This document shows positions 47,590 to 58,630 of a DNA stretch of 64,000 nucleotides, piece after piece. The notes below the pieces were generated by a model that had not been told where the DNA came from, made no database searches, and was given only the letters and a program-made list of their open reading frames with translations. This DNA comes from Hippophae tibetana (Eukaryota; Streptophyta; Magnoliopsida; Rosales; Elaeagnaceae): assembly GCA_037013495.1 (NCBI GenBank), contig CM072807.1:33894802-33958801 (forward strand). The letters run 5' to 3'. The position numbers and the translations under genes were made by a program. How positions within the stretch are numbered: position 1 is the first letter of the stretch; each line of letters begins with the position of its first letter.

Positions 47590-47850
47590 AATTTGAGTGC
47601 TAATTGTAAATCTTGATCAATTGAGACCCTTGATAAAGAGACTCAATCAATCTAACCTTTTCAATTTCCAACATGAGATCTCTCAACCAACCCTTGATTG
47701 AAGTTTGATCGATTGAGAGGATGTTCAATCGATTGAGTCCCTTTTGGATTGATCTAGCAATTATGAGTCATGTCTTGATCGATCAATCTGTGGCCAATTG
47801 ATCGAGTCTATTGATCCATAATTTTCATTGAAGGGTCCTCAATCGAACTA
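47590..47850. repeat. Cluster of GATCGATT/GATCAATC motifs
   Basis: About eight imperfect palindromic motifs (gatcaattgag, ctcaatcaatc, gatcgattgag, caatcgattgag, gatcgatcaatc, caattgatcgag, ctcaatcga) in 260 bases, spaced irregularly and on both strands. It resembles the cluster at 30165-30375 inside the family R LTR, so it may be part of another such LTR. Confidence 0.5.
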
Positions 47851-48520
47851 TTGTCCTATTTTTTCTCTAAACACACTTATTGCCTTTTTTTGCTCATTTC
47901 ATCATGGAATATCTATATAACCCAAAATAAACACAAAATGCATAGGGAACAATAATTTATTGTAAATATATGAAAACTCATACACAAATAAGTGTATAAA
48001 ATGGCACCAATCATATTTGCATCAGTTAAGGATTGAATTAAGTTAGGATCTATAATATTTATTTTAGAAGCCTTACCATTATGATTTTTCCCCTCTTGAA
48101 TCACCAGTTGAAAATAAACAGTTGTTTCCTTTGCATGGCAGCGCTAAGGCTGAGTGAGATTATTATTCTCACCACCAAGTATCTGCCTGTTATGAACCAC
48201 ATTGTTAAGACCCAAAAACATAACTTTATCACCCTATAACTGTTGAGTTTGTGGCACTAGGGGAAGATTCACAACTAGAGGAATCGTAGTATCCTTTGAT
48301 GTGCATGTTGTTGCATCTAAATTTACTCAAAATCATGTTCAGAATAGTAACTAGCTAGCTATAAAAAATTTAGAGCCAAAGAATTTGATTTAAAACTTCC
48401 GAAGGTGCATCAATTCTAGTGCTACCATTATTACCTAGGATAACTCTTCGTATGTACCTTCGAATATGATAAATTATTCATTCTTTTTGGATTATACACT
48501 ACTATAAAAGTGCTTATATT
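47851..48520 (-). other. Decayed open frame of unknown origin
   Basis: On the minus strand from about 48330 to 47913 one frame has only two stops: 'TTIPLVVNLPLVPQTQQL', stop, 'GDKVMFLGLNNVVHNRQILG', 'GENNNLTQP', stop, then 'LVIQEGKNHNGKASKINIID' to a natural stop. I recognise no family. It could be a retroelement remnant or a host exon. 48330-48520 holds nothing I can name. Confidence 0.25.
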
Positions 48521-48766
48521 AAAAAGGGGCTTAATTGTAATTAAAAAAAGTTTAAAATGTAATTTGAATTAAATTTGTGGGTAAAAATGCAATTAATTAA
48601 ATTTATTTTTTCTACGCAGGGGAGAAGAAGCCCACGCGCCATCATCCACAAGCATAACATGAGCCGTCAGATCAGACAATAAACGATCAGTATTGGCGCG
48701 TGTCTTTCAAACCTGACCAAAGCGATTGGGTGTAGGTTTTCTCGTTCACGTCGCTCGGTGCACTAG
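48521..48766 (-). repeat. Fragment of the 33.5-35.5-kb LTR family, opposite orientation to that copy
   Basis: The reverse complement matches 34950-35205: 'gcaccgag', 'tttggtc.ggtttgaa.gacacgc', 'atggcgcgtgg', 'cctgcgtagaaaa', 'tttaattaattgcattttta'-like text and 'acaattaagccc' occur in the same order. It ends exactly where Gypsy RT sequence begins, so the two were joined by insertion or recombination. Confidence 0.75.
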
Positions 48767-49140
48767 GGATATCCTCTTGATAAACTCTTATCTGATGATA
48801 CCTTGATAGCATATCTATCTTGGAGAAGACATAAGCTCTATGGAGCTCATCTATCAGCTCATCAATCACAGGAATGGGGTACTTGTCTTTAACTGTGCTA
48901 TCATTCAAAGCTCGATAGTCTACACAAAACCTTCAGTTATCGTCAATATTTTTAACCAATAGAACAGGTGAAGAGAATGGGTTGCTGTTATGTCTGATCA
49001 GCCCAAATTGAAGGAGTTCTTTAACCATCTTCTCATTTTTTTCCTTTTGATAATAGGGATAACGGTAGGGCCTGTCATTAACTAGCCTTGCACTTGGTTT
49101 CAAAGGTATACGATAATCTTGTTGTCGTTTTGGTGGAAGC
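48767..49140 (-). pseudogene. Chromovirus-like Gypsy reverse transcriptase, N-terminal part only
   Basis: Sense text from about 49140: 'PLKPSARLVNDRPYRYPYYQ', 'MVKELLQFGLIRHNSNPFSS', '[20 protein letters not shown]' and '[20 protein letters not shown]', ending 'RYHQIRV' before the sequence changes to an LTR fragment at 48766. The catalytic Y-x-D-D box, RNase H and integrase are absent. At least one stop is present (near 48926). The fingers and start of the palm identify the family clearly. Confidence 0.85.
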
Positions 49141-49869
49141 CCTTAAGGAAGCTCAAATATGTGAAAAAACTATGTTACTAATTGCCTCATTTCCGAGAAT
49201 GGGGAACTATCTTCCTATTGGTCCTTAACCCTTATGGGCAAAATTTGAAGGAACAACCCTATATTCTGCAGCTCATAGCATTCCTTTTTTGGTTAGGGTT
49301 TCATTATTGGTTCTTTGTAAGCCTTGGAATGTATGAGTGACTCCTCCTACCTTGAAGCTGACGGTGAGCCTTCTATAGTCCATTTCTATTAGCCCTAAGG
49401 TCTCAAGCCATTGAACCCCGAGCACTACCTGGCAGTCAACTACTGGTAGCACAAAGTAATCTGTAGAGACCAGATATCCCTAAATAGAAAGAGTAAGGCC
49501 ACTGCATTTCCCCACGTATTCTATTTTTTCACGATTGACTATCATAATTTCCAATCTCTGATTCTTAGGGATAGTTAAGCCAAACTAGGAAACTAGGGTT
49601 TGATAAATGAAATTATAGGTGCTACCCCCATCTATCAAAACTAGTACCTTTTTATTTTTTAGATTACCCATAACTCTAAGTGTTTGTGGATGATTGGTAC
49701 CTATTATTGCATGAAATGAGATTTCTGGCACCAACTCCTGAGGCTCTTTTTTAGGAAGCTCTTCTTCTAGGGCTTTTATGGGTTTTTGAGGCAATTCCTC
49801 GATCATAAACATTTGGGGTCGCGCGTAACAGTGACCTGCTACAAACTTTTCATCACAATAGTAACACAA
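49141..49869 (-). pseudogene. Chromovirus-like zinc knuckle and aspartic protease
   Basis: 49869-49585 is open: 'MCYYCDEKFVAGHCYARP' is the C-x2-C...G-H-x-C knuckle typical of chromovirus gag, followed by a Glu/Pro-rich linker and the protease start 'KVLVLIDGGSTYNFIYQTLV', with an active site reading D-G-G. After a stop it continues with 'SIQGYLVSTDYFVLPVVDCQ' and 'LGVQWLETLGLIEMDYR' near 49400. 49300-49141 links it to RT in broken frames. The protease would process the polyprotein. Confidence 0.8.
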
Positions 49870-50690
49870 GCCCTTATCTCTCTGTTCTCGTACTTCTTGA
49901 TTAGTTATTCATTTAAAGGTCAATGGTTATGGTGGAGTGGAACGTTGTAAAGGTAGGGGTCCAAGCACACTAGCGTGGGGGTTGTTTGTTGGTTTGGAAA
50001 GGCTTGTATAAGACTGATAACGTGGATTCTAGGTAGATTTCTCTCTTCAATGAGTCTAGCTACCCTAATGGCATCCACCAATGTTTTAGGCTGTTTGATC
50101 TTAACACCAAGGCGGAATTCATCTCTCAATCTAGCTATAAAGCACCCAATTAGGAATGCTTATGGTAATCCATCCACTCTGTGGGACAATCTTTCAAATG
50201 CTTCTTGGTATGCTACTATACAATTGGTATGTCTTAGGCGAGTTAGAGTTTCTAAGGGGTCCTCGTAATCTATTGGTCCAAAGCTGAGTTGGACAGCATT
50301 GGTGAATTCCACCCACGTGAGTGGTCCCTGAAACTTAGTCAGCCAACAATTCCATTGTAACACAATGCCTTCCAGATGGAAGGAAGAGAGTTGCACCTGT
50401 TGGTCTGGGCTAACATCGGTGAACTCAAAATATTGTTCATCCTTATAGATCCAACCAGTGGGATCCTCGCCAAAAAATCTTGGAAATTATAGTTTCAAGT
50501 TAGGGTGGGGGTTCTCTATAGTTGATCGCGAAGTGTAGGGGTGAGAGCGTAGAGTTCCCTCTCATGCGAAGGGGTTAACCTCTAAAGGGGTATGAGTTGC
50601 ACGTATCGCTTGTAACTAAGAAAACATAGTGCTGAGGGTCTCCATAACCTTAGTACGGAATAAATTGTTTGATTTTCCCCGGGTATCCAT
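49870..50690 (-). pseudogene. Chromovirus-like gag, broken
   Basis: ATG at 50690 ('MDTRGKSNNLFRTKVMETLS'), eleven bases after the PBS. Stops follow, then 'FFGEDPTGWIYKDEQYFEF', 'VQLSSFHLEGIVLQWNCWLT', 'WVEFTNAVQLSFGPIDYEDP' and 'LTRLRHTNCIVAYQEAFERL', a stop near 50160, and 'LRDEFRLGVKIKQPKTLVDA'. This is the retrotransposon gag domain (PF03732 type). The order gag-knuckle-protease-RT and the PBS confirm one element. Confidence 0.85.
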
Positions 50691-50700
50691 GGTCAACCTA

Positions 50701-50712
50701 GCTTTGATACCA
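50701..50712 (-). other. Primer-binding site (initiator Met tRNA type)
   Basis: Minus strand TGGTATCAAAGC, eleven bases before the gag ATG. One change from TGGTATCAGAGC. Confidence 0.75.
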
Positions 50713-50714
50713 TT

Positions 50715-50997
50715 ATTAGGGTTGTTGTTGAGATTGAAAGAAGAAGAAGAGAAATCAAAGCAATGGAAGAGAAATTGTAGTTATATTTCTATATATCTTT
50801 AGTTGAATTTCAAAGGCTTCATTCCTAACTAATTTTTGACATTCCTAATCGAATCCTAACCCTAGTTTTGCTTATTTATCCTGTGGTCCCTCTTTTGAAT
50901 TCTAACTGAATTCCTTGTGCCTATCATCTGCGCATATCCATACGCTTTGTGCACCCGGTGATGCTCCAATGATTATGAGTAGAGTTTTCTCGTATCA
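50715..50997 (-). repeat. Putative short 5' LTR of the chromovirus-like element
   Basis: From the PBS to a sense TGATACGAGAAAAC at 50997, about 283 bases. It includes an A/T box 'ggataaataag' near 50880 (minus) and a pyrimidine-rich stretch before the PBS. No second copy exists because the element is truncated, so the outer border is uncertain. Confidence 0.45.
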
Positions 50998-53150
50998 CCT
51001 CTTTTAGTTTAAATTAAAATATACCCAAAACACAAAAAGAGAATTGCAAAGAAAATCTTAGAGCACCACATAAGAAAATGTTAAAAATAGAGTTACCAAA
51101 TAGAAACACGACTGATGAAAGGCAAAATATTTTGGATAAAAATATACAACGAGGAGATAGATTAAACAATAAGCAAGAAGGGTCTACAAAAAGGGACAGT
51201 AAAACTTAAACACAGAAGAGGAGACGAGCAAAAATTTGTAAGTATATCACACGAGCATATTTTAGGAAGGATGAGAAAAAATAACTAAAAGCACCAATTT
51301 ATATAGGAGGAACATTGGTGAAAAACAAAGAACATATTAGAAAGAACAAGCTTTGTTACATGTAAAAACATTGCTTATAAAAATACATCGATTAACTAAA
51401 CAATTCATAAATGCTTAAAAAATTCCCAGGAAAATGATAATAAGAGAGAGAAATAATCAGGAGATAACTAGTACATGTTAAATTTCATAACCTTATGCAA
51501 AAGGTTAAATCAATAACTGAAAATATTCAAAATCTTTATAAATTCTACCATAACATTGTATTTAATTAATGTGGAACATTATTTTTAAAATTCTACTCAA
51601 AGTATAGGTATTTGTCTCTTGTAAAGCCCATCATTTTGTATTTTTAACATATTTTATTATCACTTTGTATTTTTAACCTATTTTAATATATTATATTCTG
51701 TATTGGTCAATATATAACATTACTCTTAAAATCTCCTCAAAGTATGAGTCTTTGTCTCTTGTAAAGACCATTTACAAAACCCATTATTTTGTATTTTTAA
51801 CCTATTTTATTATCATTTTGTATTATTAATCTATTTTGTTATATTATGTTCTATTTGAGTAACTTGTCTCTTTTTTTATTTTTATAAGACCCACTTCATT
51901 TTATTTTTTGTGAGACCCCAAATATTTTGGCCCAATCGGTTGGATATCATGTTAAAATTCATAAGAAATATGCACCCTTAAAAACTCTATCATAACATTA
52001 TATTTAATCAATATAGGATATTACTTTTAAAGTAGATATTGATTAAAAGAGAAGATTCAAACCAAAGAACCAAGATCGAGGAAAAAACATTAAGAACTGA
52101 AACACTATCATAAGAAAAAGGCAAAAGTTCTTATAGATTATATTGAGAAAAATTAAGTACTCCCATTAATATCAAAAGCAATAATTAGGATAACCAATTA
52201 AGAGAAATAGTTCAACTATGATCAAAAAAGATAAAGATCAAAAACAAGGATAGCAAAAGGATGGGAGATTCCTAGAGAAAACTTTTTTTCGCTTTGGAGA
52301 AGGGTCATTTATAGGAAGATGTAAAAAGAAGAAAAAATATCTTTGATGTCCCTGAACTTTTGACTTAATATTATTAATTCCCTTGGCTAGCTGTTTTATA
52401 ACACTTGTTGTTATTTTTCGCATATTATTAGTTAAAGACAAACCTTTAACTTTCTTATCAAAACATTTTTATTTTTATAATTTTCTTATATTTATTCTCA
52501 TATAGACTTGTGGCTAGTTTTTTATATTAATTTTCTTATTTATTAGTTTTATAAATGATATAAAAAAATATTTAATTATTCAAAATCCTTAATTGACTTA
52601 GAATTATAATAATCATATCTGAATTTAATGAATCCATCACGGTCTTCCCATCCATTATTCGTCTTATTTTTTTACACCTGATTTACCTTAGCTTACTAAA
52701 ACCTTAATATCCTCCTAGTAATGGTGAAGCATTTGCATCCGTACATAGTATGGTGTCCAAATTAGACTTATTAAAAATAAAAAAAGAGTGATTACACTCT
52801 ATTTTATTAATATTATTATTAATTATTACAATTCTAAAAGCAGACTAAGAACTTTGAAAAGATTCTTAACCACTCATATTTTTTAGATACTTAGTTGATA
52901 GATAAATAATTGTTTGAGTATAGAGATTACTCTTACTAATGTTGTGTCCAACTAATACAAATAAGAGTTCTTTTATAGGACAAGGAATCTCTATTTATAA
53001 TAGTAAAAAAACATTTTTTTTATCCTTACATTCATAATTCACATAACTCTCTACTTTTAGCTTTTGAATCTAAGCCTTTTTTATTTATTTGGCATGATCT
53101 GTTGACTAAAGATATGGGTTTTACATCATTATTCCTCTTTTTTGTTTTTT
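50998..53150. other. AT-rich DNA without genes
   Basis: No supported gene on either strand. It contains a 141-bp tandem duplication (listed) and, near 52972 and 52993 on the minus strand, TATA-like 'ctataaaag' and 'tataaatag', which could belong to the intergenic region of the pararetrovirus to the right. Confidence 0.4.
51576..51850. repeat. Tandem duplication, period about 141 bp
   Basis: 'acattatttttaaaattcta' at 51576 returns at 51717 as 'acattactcttaaaatctcc'. Both continue with 'tcaaagtat', 'tttgtctcttgtaaag', 'ttttgtatttttaac' and 'ttttattatca'. The copies have diverged. Confidence 0.65.
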
Positions 53151-53159
53151 TATTAAAGT

Positions 53160-54560
53160 CTTTTTAATGATGTAGACGATGATACATCGTCATCTTCTCA
53201 ATCTCTAATGTAGTAAATATATTTGTAATCCTTAGTAATTTTCTTAGGGTAAAAATAAAACCCCTTTCTCGTTTCATGATAAATTTCGATATTATTATTG
53301 TCAAAATTTCTATAAGGGACATATTGTTATGGAAAATAATTATAACCTTACTAGTAAATTAATTTACTTTTACTTTAAAAGAATTGAAAATTTTCTTGAA
53401 TTCATGATAAATTTAACTTAGCATCTGTCCTCTTAGGATAAAGAGCTCATCTATATTGAATTTCTTTTTCGAAAGTGCTCTTGGTTTTGTAACTTCCCTA
53501 TAAGTGTTGGAAATCCCTAATTTGATAATATGTTAAGGACTAACACAACCTACTTCATTCCAGTCTATAAATGAACCAAAACAAATCTAAGATAGACAAG
53601 TTTGTCACTTGCGTTTATCTTCTTCCAGAAGTTCTTTATAACTTTCTTGAAATTTTCAAAAAAATAATTTAATTCATTTAAATTAATTTATGGATATAGT
53701 TTCTTAATTAAACCTTCAAGGAAAGCTTTATGAATAAAAATTTGATCAATTTCTTCAAGAATATTAAATTTAATACCTACAAGAAACTATTTTTCTATGG
53801 TGTAAAATTTTATATCTTCAATATGTTCTTGGGTAAATTGTATAGCTAAATTATAGAGACTCAACCATTGTGGTTTACTTAAATTACTATATTGGAATTT
53901 TTGTCTTTAATGACCAATGTATTCTTAAAGGATGTTTTCCAAAATAGTATTGGTAGTCGTATTATCTTTACTGTCTGTGTGAGAGGCATTTCTATGAATA
54001 ATACTAGTGGTCATACTATCTATTTTAGAATCTTCAACATGCTTGATGGAGATGGTTTTTGTTGTAATACTATGGAGTAATTGTTAACTATAGTCTCTAG
54101 AGTTATTAGTTTTGGTATTCTATAATTGATATAATTGCCTTCAACTTCTATTCTATTAGTAAAAACTCTATGAGTTATTTCACTAAATTTGATAATATTT
54201 TTACTTGCTTCAGGTCAGTTGTTGTAAGTTCCTAATTTTGGACCATTACAGACTATATAAGTTATTTTGTAGTCTTTTTTTCTACTTCTTCAGCCCAACT
54301 GAGCTTTTCTTTTTTTTTCTTTTCAAAGGTGTTGCTCTCTTTTGAACTGTTATGTTATTTCTTCTCATTTTGAATTCCTTATTCATAAATTTTACCTTCC
54401 ATAGAATGAATTGTTGATGAGGATTCCTCTTTAGAGTTTTTGGACTCTAATGGTTATTTTGAATTGTTAAGTTCTTCCTATTTAATTCATGTCTCCAAAT
54501 GAGACTTTTTTAGATATAAAACCTCGAGTTGTTTCTAATGGATTCTTATCTCATTTTTCC
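53160..54560 (-). pseudogene. Viroplasmin/translation-transactivator-like ORF of the pararetrovirus
   Basis: Near 54290 the sense text reads 'KLSWAEEVEKKTTK', preceded by a Lys/Ser/Glu-rich stretch. At 54262-54200 'YIVCNGPKLGTYNN', a stop where the family usually has an aromatic residue, then 'PEASKN'. This G-P-K-x-G-x-Y segment is the hallmark of the caulimovirus viroplasmin domain, an RNase H-like fold found in inclusion-body proteins. The rest, to about 53160, is recognisable only as continuing Lys-rich text with many stops, for example 'YREVTKPRALSKKKFNIDEL' near 53480. In live viruses this protein forms inclusion bodies and allows reinitiation on polycistronic RNA. Confidence 0.6.
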
Positions 54561-54599
54561 TTTATCTTGATTTTGATATCAAGATACAAGAACAATAAT

Positions 54600-55250
54600 A
54601 GTTAAAGGTGCTAGTTTCCTTATAAGGGCATCTGCTAAACTATTATTGTTTTCTAGAAGATGTTCGACATCAAAATTATAGTGATTAAACCATTGTTGTC
54701 ATCTCACTAATTTTTCTTATTTATAATCACCTATAATATCAGTTCTTAAGAAATAATCAAATTCTTGTTATTGGTTCTGATAATGAATCTTAAACTTAAT
54801 ACATATATTGAAAATTTCTTAATAACTTTTTTTACATCTAAGTATTTTTTTTATTTGTGTGATAATTTAATTATGGACTATAAAAAGATCCTAATGTATA
54901 ACTATAAAAATATTCATCTTTATCATCTATTTTTTCTTTTAAAATTACTCTCTAATATTCATGTGAAGCATCTCTTTCAATTATGATTTTATCATCTAGA
55001 CTTGGATGGTATAAAATTAGTAAATTTTTTACATGTGTTTTTACCTTATCTATATACAAAGTATCATGTTATCCATTTTCAAACACGATCTTTTTTTAAT
55101 TTTGTTTGTAAAGGTTTTCAATTTCCGCAAGTTTTTATGTATGTTTTAGCATACGTTAAACATCCTAAAAATCTTTGTAATTGATTTTTGTCTTTTAATT
55201 AAATATAAAATCTTTGAATGTTATTTAGTATATGTGACTATAGATTATTT
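54600..55250 (-). pseudogene. Pararetrovirus RNase H, broken
   Basis: Sense 'PSLDDKIIIERDASHEY' near 55005 contains the first catalytic Asp in an E-R-D-A-S context. Further on 'LNYHTNKKNT' and 'KKLLRNFQYMY' near 54850 match the middle of the domain, and a decayed end lies near 54640. At least eight stops interrupt it. Located directly after RT as in all Caulimoviridae. Confidence 0.7.
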
Positions 55251-55259
55251 TTTTCATCT

Positions 55260-55917
55260 TTAATTTCTAACCCTAAATACTTAATTTTTTGCTAAACAAT
55301 TATTACTTTCTTCTCAGAAAGTATGATGCATTTTTTCCTATATTCTTGTAAAATATTAATAATATCCAAATAATATTTATTTAATTCATTACTGAAAACC
55401 AAAATATTATCTATGTAAACACAACAAATATTTTGTAATTTTTTAAAGATTTTGTGCATATATTTTGAAAGATACATGTAGCTTATTTTAATCCAAATGG
55501 TACACCACTCCGTTAGAATTGTCCTTAGAGACAACTAAATCTCATTAGTTTATGAGACTTTTCATCTAGTCTTATTTGTCAAAATTCATTTTTGCAATCA
55601 AAACTTTAGAAGTATTTCTTCCCTTTTATTAATGATAATAATTCCTCCTTCTTTGAAATAAAGTATCTATCATCAATGTTTTCTTTGTTAAATGCTTTAA
55701 AGTTTATTACCATTCTCTTTTTTCCTCTTCTTTTCTCAACTTCTTTTTCAATTAAGAATGTTGAACTAGAATGGGGTGAATTACTTGGTATTATGACTTT
55801 TAGTTCCAAAAGTTCTTGAATTTGTTTTTTAAATTCAATCATGTCTTTTGGAGTGTAAATTATAGGTTTTACTCTAATGACTTTGTTAGGGTCTCTTAAT
55901 TTTATGTTAGTAATCAT
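55260..55917 (-). pseudogene. Pararetrovirus reverse transcriptase, broken
   Basis: 55917-55606 is open: 'VKPIIYTPKDMIEFKKQIQE', 'IIPSNSPHSSSTFLIEKEVE' and 'RMVINFKAFNKENIDDRYFI' form the fingers. A stop follows, then 'SFDCKNEF' and a stop-ridden palm. 55534-55292 contains the catalytic box as 'VYIDNILVFSNEL': the second of the paired aspartates is Asn. The pattern R-M-V-I-N-F-K and the D-D-R-Y-F-I context are caulimovirid rather than Gypsy. It would reverse-transcribe the pregenomic RNA. Confidence 0.85.
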
Positions 55918-56089
55918 TTTAGATTTATTTACTTTTAGATCTAAAAGATTTTCTTAACTTATTATATTTAATAATTTTTTTATTCCAGTTAAAGCTTTTA
56001 TCTTTTGTTTCTTTTCTATATCTAATTAAATATTTTCTAAATAAGATTTTTGTTGCTTCTTTGTGTCTATCTCATCATGTTTTTTTCTT

Positions 56090-56610
56090 TTTATGTTATT
56101 GCATAAAATTTGGGTTTGATACAGTCAAAGTTTTTCTTATTTTCGACACATAAATGGTTTCATCAACTAGTGTTATTAAACTTACTTTGTCTAAATATTG
56201 TGTAAAAGGTTGATATAAGTTTAAAAATATATTCTCTATTAATAAATTAACATCTATTTCTTGTTCATATTTAGTAAAAATATAAAACTTCTCTTATCCT
56301 ATCATTATATATGTATGTTTAAAGACTTTATTAAGATTTATTGTAGTATTATTAAAGATTTATTGTAGTATTATTAGCATTTCTAACAATTAAATCTTTT
56401 GTTTCTTGTTTTCAGAGTTCCTCTAAGAATACACATTTACTAACTACACAAATACTAACTCTTGTATATGCATATGCATTCAAATGGTAACTTGTGTAAC
56501 CTTTAAATTTCAATCCTACATTAATATAAGTATTATTTATATTTGTAATACTATACAAATTATTCATCTTCTTATGAAGAGTATTCAAATTCTTCATATT
56601 CTGAGTCAGT
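56090..56610 (-). pseudogene. Pararetrovirus aspartic protease, inactive
   Basis: 56597-56412 is open: 'MNNLYSITNINNTYINVGLK', then 'LNAYAYTRVSICVVSKCVFL' and 'EEL'. By position A-Y-T-R-V-S-I-C is the active-site loop, and the catalytic Asp and the following Gly are both replaced (Y and R). Downstream 'VSLITLVDETIYVSKI' near 56170 and 'KTLTVSNPNF' lead toward the RT. The identification rests on the loop context and the position just before RT. Confidence 0.55.
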
Positions 56611-56911
56611 TATTTCCTTTTAAGTTTCTTCTAATAATTAAATACTATAAGTATCATCTATATTTGATTCCTCTATTGGTTCTAATTTCATCTTAAGAGT
56701 TTCTTCTAAGATTTTTATTTTTTGTGAAAATTATTTTTTATGTTAAAGCTTGTTCAAACATTCATTATTGTAATATTTTACCTCATTGTAGATCCAACAT
56801 CTGAGTTCTATTCTTCTTGTATTTCAAAGTATGTTAATATTTATGCTCTTATTATTTGTCTAATTTTTTGAAAAGTTTTATTTATTTCAATGAATTTATT
56901 TTGTCCATATA

Positions 56912-57480
56912 TTAAATATTATAGTTATTCGTTAATAAATATCCAACTATATAGTATACTGAAAATTGATAATTTTCTTCTTTCATTCTTTCAAATTCAT
57001 TGGCTAAATTTAACACTTTATTTAAGTTATTGTCATTAATATTAATGGTAAACCTAAGATATGATGTGAATTTTAATTTCTTGTATCCTAGGTTTTTATG
57101 GATCATTACTAAAACATCTTTCTTATTTATTATTCTATTGTCTAAGATTGCAAATTTTATTTGTGTATCTTTTCCTTTTCTAAAATATTCTTTTATTAAT
57201 ATTTGGATTTTCTTAAATGGATGAATCCAATTTTTCTTTTATCCTTTTAAGTGATTTTTGATAGTTTATTCATAATAATTTTTTTATCAATTAATGATAT
57301 GTTATATCTTTCTTTTACATCTATAATATTAATACTTATTTCTTAATTATTTATTTCATAACAAATTATATTTTTCCTTGGAAACTTTTCCTCGTTCTTA
57401 AGAATAACGAATCTTTGAATCCATTTCATTTCTTAATATTTAATATTACTTTTTGTATTTTTTTTAAATTTATAATTAAC
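56912..57480 (-). pseudogene. Pararetrovirus movement protein, broken
   Basis: In broken frames from about 57470: 'NGFKDSLFLRTRKSFQGKI', 'ERYNISLIDKKIIMNKLSKI' near 57300, 'IGFIHL' near 57225 (a common landmark of this protein family), then 'MIHKNLGYKKLKFTSYLRFT', 'ININDNNLNKVLNL' and 'FSVYYIVGYLLTNNYN' in the open stretch 57106-56912. This corresponds to the 30K-type cell-to-cell movement domain at the start of the polyprotein. The movement protein modifies plasmodesmata; this copy is not translatable. No start codon can be fixed. Confidence 0.6.
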
Positions 57481-58436
57481 ATTTCTTGTGAAAAACATCT
57501 TAATGTCCTGTGTTTCTATTTCTATTATTTTCTGGTTTCTTATTATTATTGATTTTCTATTATTTTTATCATTTTTATGTATAAAAATTTATTATTTATT
57601 TTCGTTAACTTTAATTTTGTTAAATTTAGGAGTATTTATTATATTTTTAAAATCTTATAAATATTTATAATATCACTTTAAAATTTAAGGGTATTATTAA
57701 TATTATCTCTAAAAATAAAAATAAAACAGAGATAAAAAATGATTAAAAGTATTCAAAAAGTAAATAAAAAAGGGACATATCACAAAAACGGATATAGCAC
57801 AAACGTTTGCACTTTTTCAAGGTTTAAATATATTTTATATTACAAAAATCTTCTTTATAAAAATGTTAATAATATTTAGTTTCATTAAAATTATTTCATT
57901 TGATCATTTTAATTAAGAAGGATAATTTTTTAATTATACATTTAACTTATCAATTTTTAACAAATATGATAAAAAATATTTAAATATTATATAAAATTAA
58001 ATATTTTAGATATTTTTGTAATAGATTAAATATTAGAAACATTTTAGTATTGCTCCAAAGCATCATGACATAAAACCATTTAAGCCTTTTTTATACTCAC
58101 TTTTGCACCGTTTTCTTTAGTTTTTTTTTTCTTCCCCAAAAGATGGCGATTTCGTTGGACAGGATCGCAAGATAGCAATTGGTAATGAGTCAATGACATA
58201 CGGGGCATGATAGCGCAGTCCCTTTCGTTGAAAAATACTGGGGTCGGTACTCGGTAGTACTAAGTGGAGTTTTTAAAAACAATTAATAATAATAATAATA
58301 TTATCAAAATAATAATTATTATTAATATAATAAAATTACATAAAATATTTATTTTATTTTTAATATTAATTAAATAAAATTATCATTAATAAAAAACATA
58401 TAAAAGATGATAATATTATATTATTAACTTTGTTAT
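57481..58436. other. AT-rich DNA with a short, less AT-rich segment
   Basis: Mostly AT-rich without genes. 58090-58270 is clearly richer in G+C and contains, on the plus strand, 'aaaagATGGCG' (ATG at 58143) in a good plant start context, but the frame stops after ten codons ('MAISLDRIAR'). It may be a scrap of a host gene. 58285-58400 is (AAT)n-like. Confidence 0.35.
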
Positions 58437-58630
58437 TGCTAAGTTATATTTGATATTGTACTTTATTTATACTTCACGTGTATTACACTTCTATTATTTC
58501 ACTGGTAGTACACTTGTACTATTTCACTTATACACTTGTTATAACCCTATAAATAGAGTTGTCTATGTATATTCTAAGACACACCAATACAACATTAAAT
58601 TATTTTTCTTATTTCTCTATACTCTTCACA
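58437..58630 (+). repeat. 5' LTR of the 4.9-kb Copia element
   Basis: TGCTAAGTTATATTTG...CTCTTCACA. Matches 63189-63368 with indels in the 'gtactatttcact' repeats near 58490-58530. A TATA-like 'ctataaatag' lies at 58547. Confidence 0.9.

Larger units (their letters stand above)
53160..57480 (-). mobile_element. Endogenous pararetrovirus (Caulimoviridae, cavemo/solendovirus-like), defective
   Basis: In sense (minus) order: movement protein (about 57480-56912), aspartic protease (about 56610-56090), reverse transcriptase (55917-55260), RNase H (about 55250-54600) and a viroplasmin/transactivator-like ORF (about 54560-53160). There are no LTRs, integrase or target duplication, as expected for an integrated plant pararetrovirus. 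A separate transactivator-like ORF after RNase H argues against badnaviruses and for a cavemovirus-, solendovirus- or caulimovirus-like member. A coat-protein region is not recognisable; upstream of the movement protein the sequence fades into AT-rich DNA. Dozens of stops and shifts make it non-functional, and every enzyme I can check has lost at least one key residue or its frame. Confidence 0.8.

Noticed and set aside
48491..48503. CACTACTATAAAA as the terminal repeat of an En/Spm (CACTA) transposon
   Set aside because: I find no inverted partner, 3-bp duplication or transposase text nearby.
53280..53345. Plus-strand 'YYYCQNFYKGHIVMEN' as a zinc knuckle of another gag
   Set aside because: Only one Cys and one His are in place and there is no gag text around it. 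It lies opposite the tail of the viroplasmin-like ORF.
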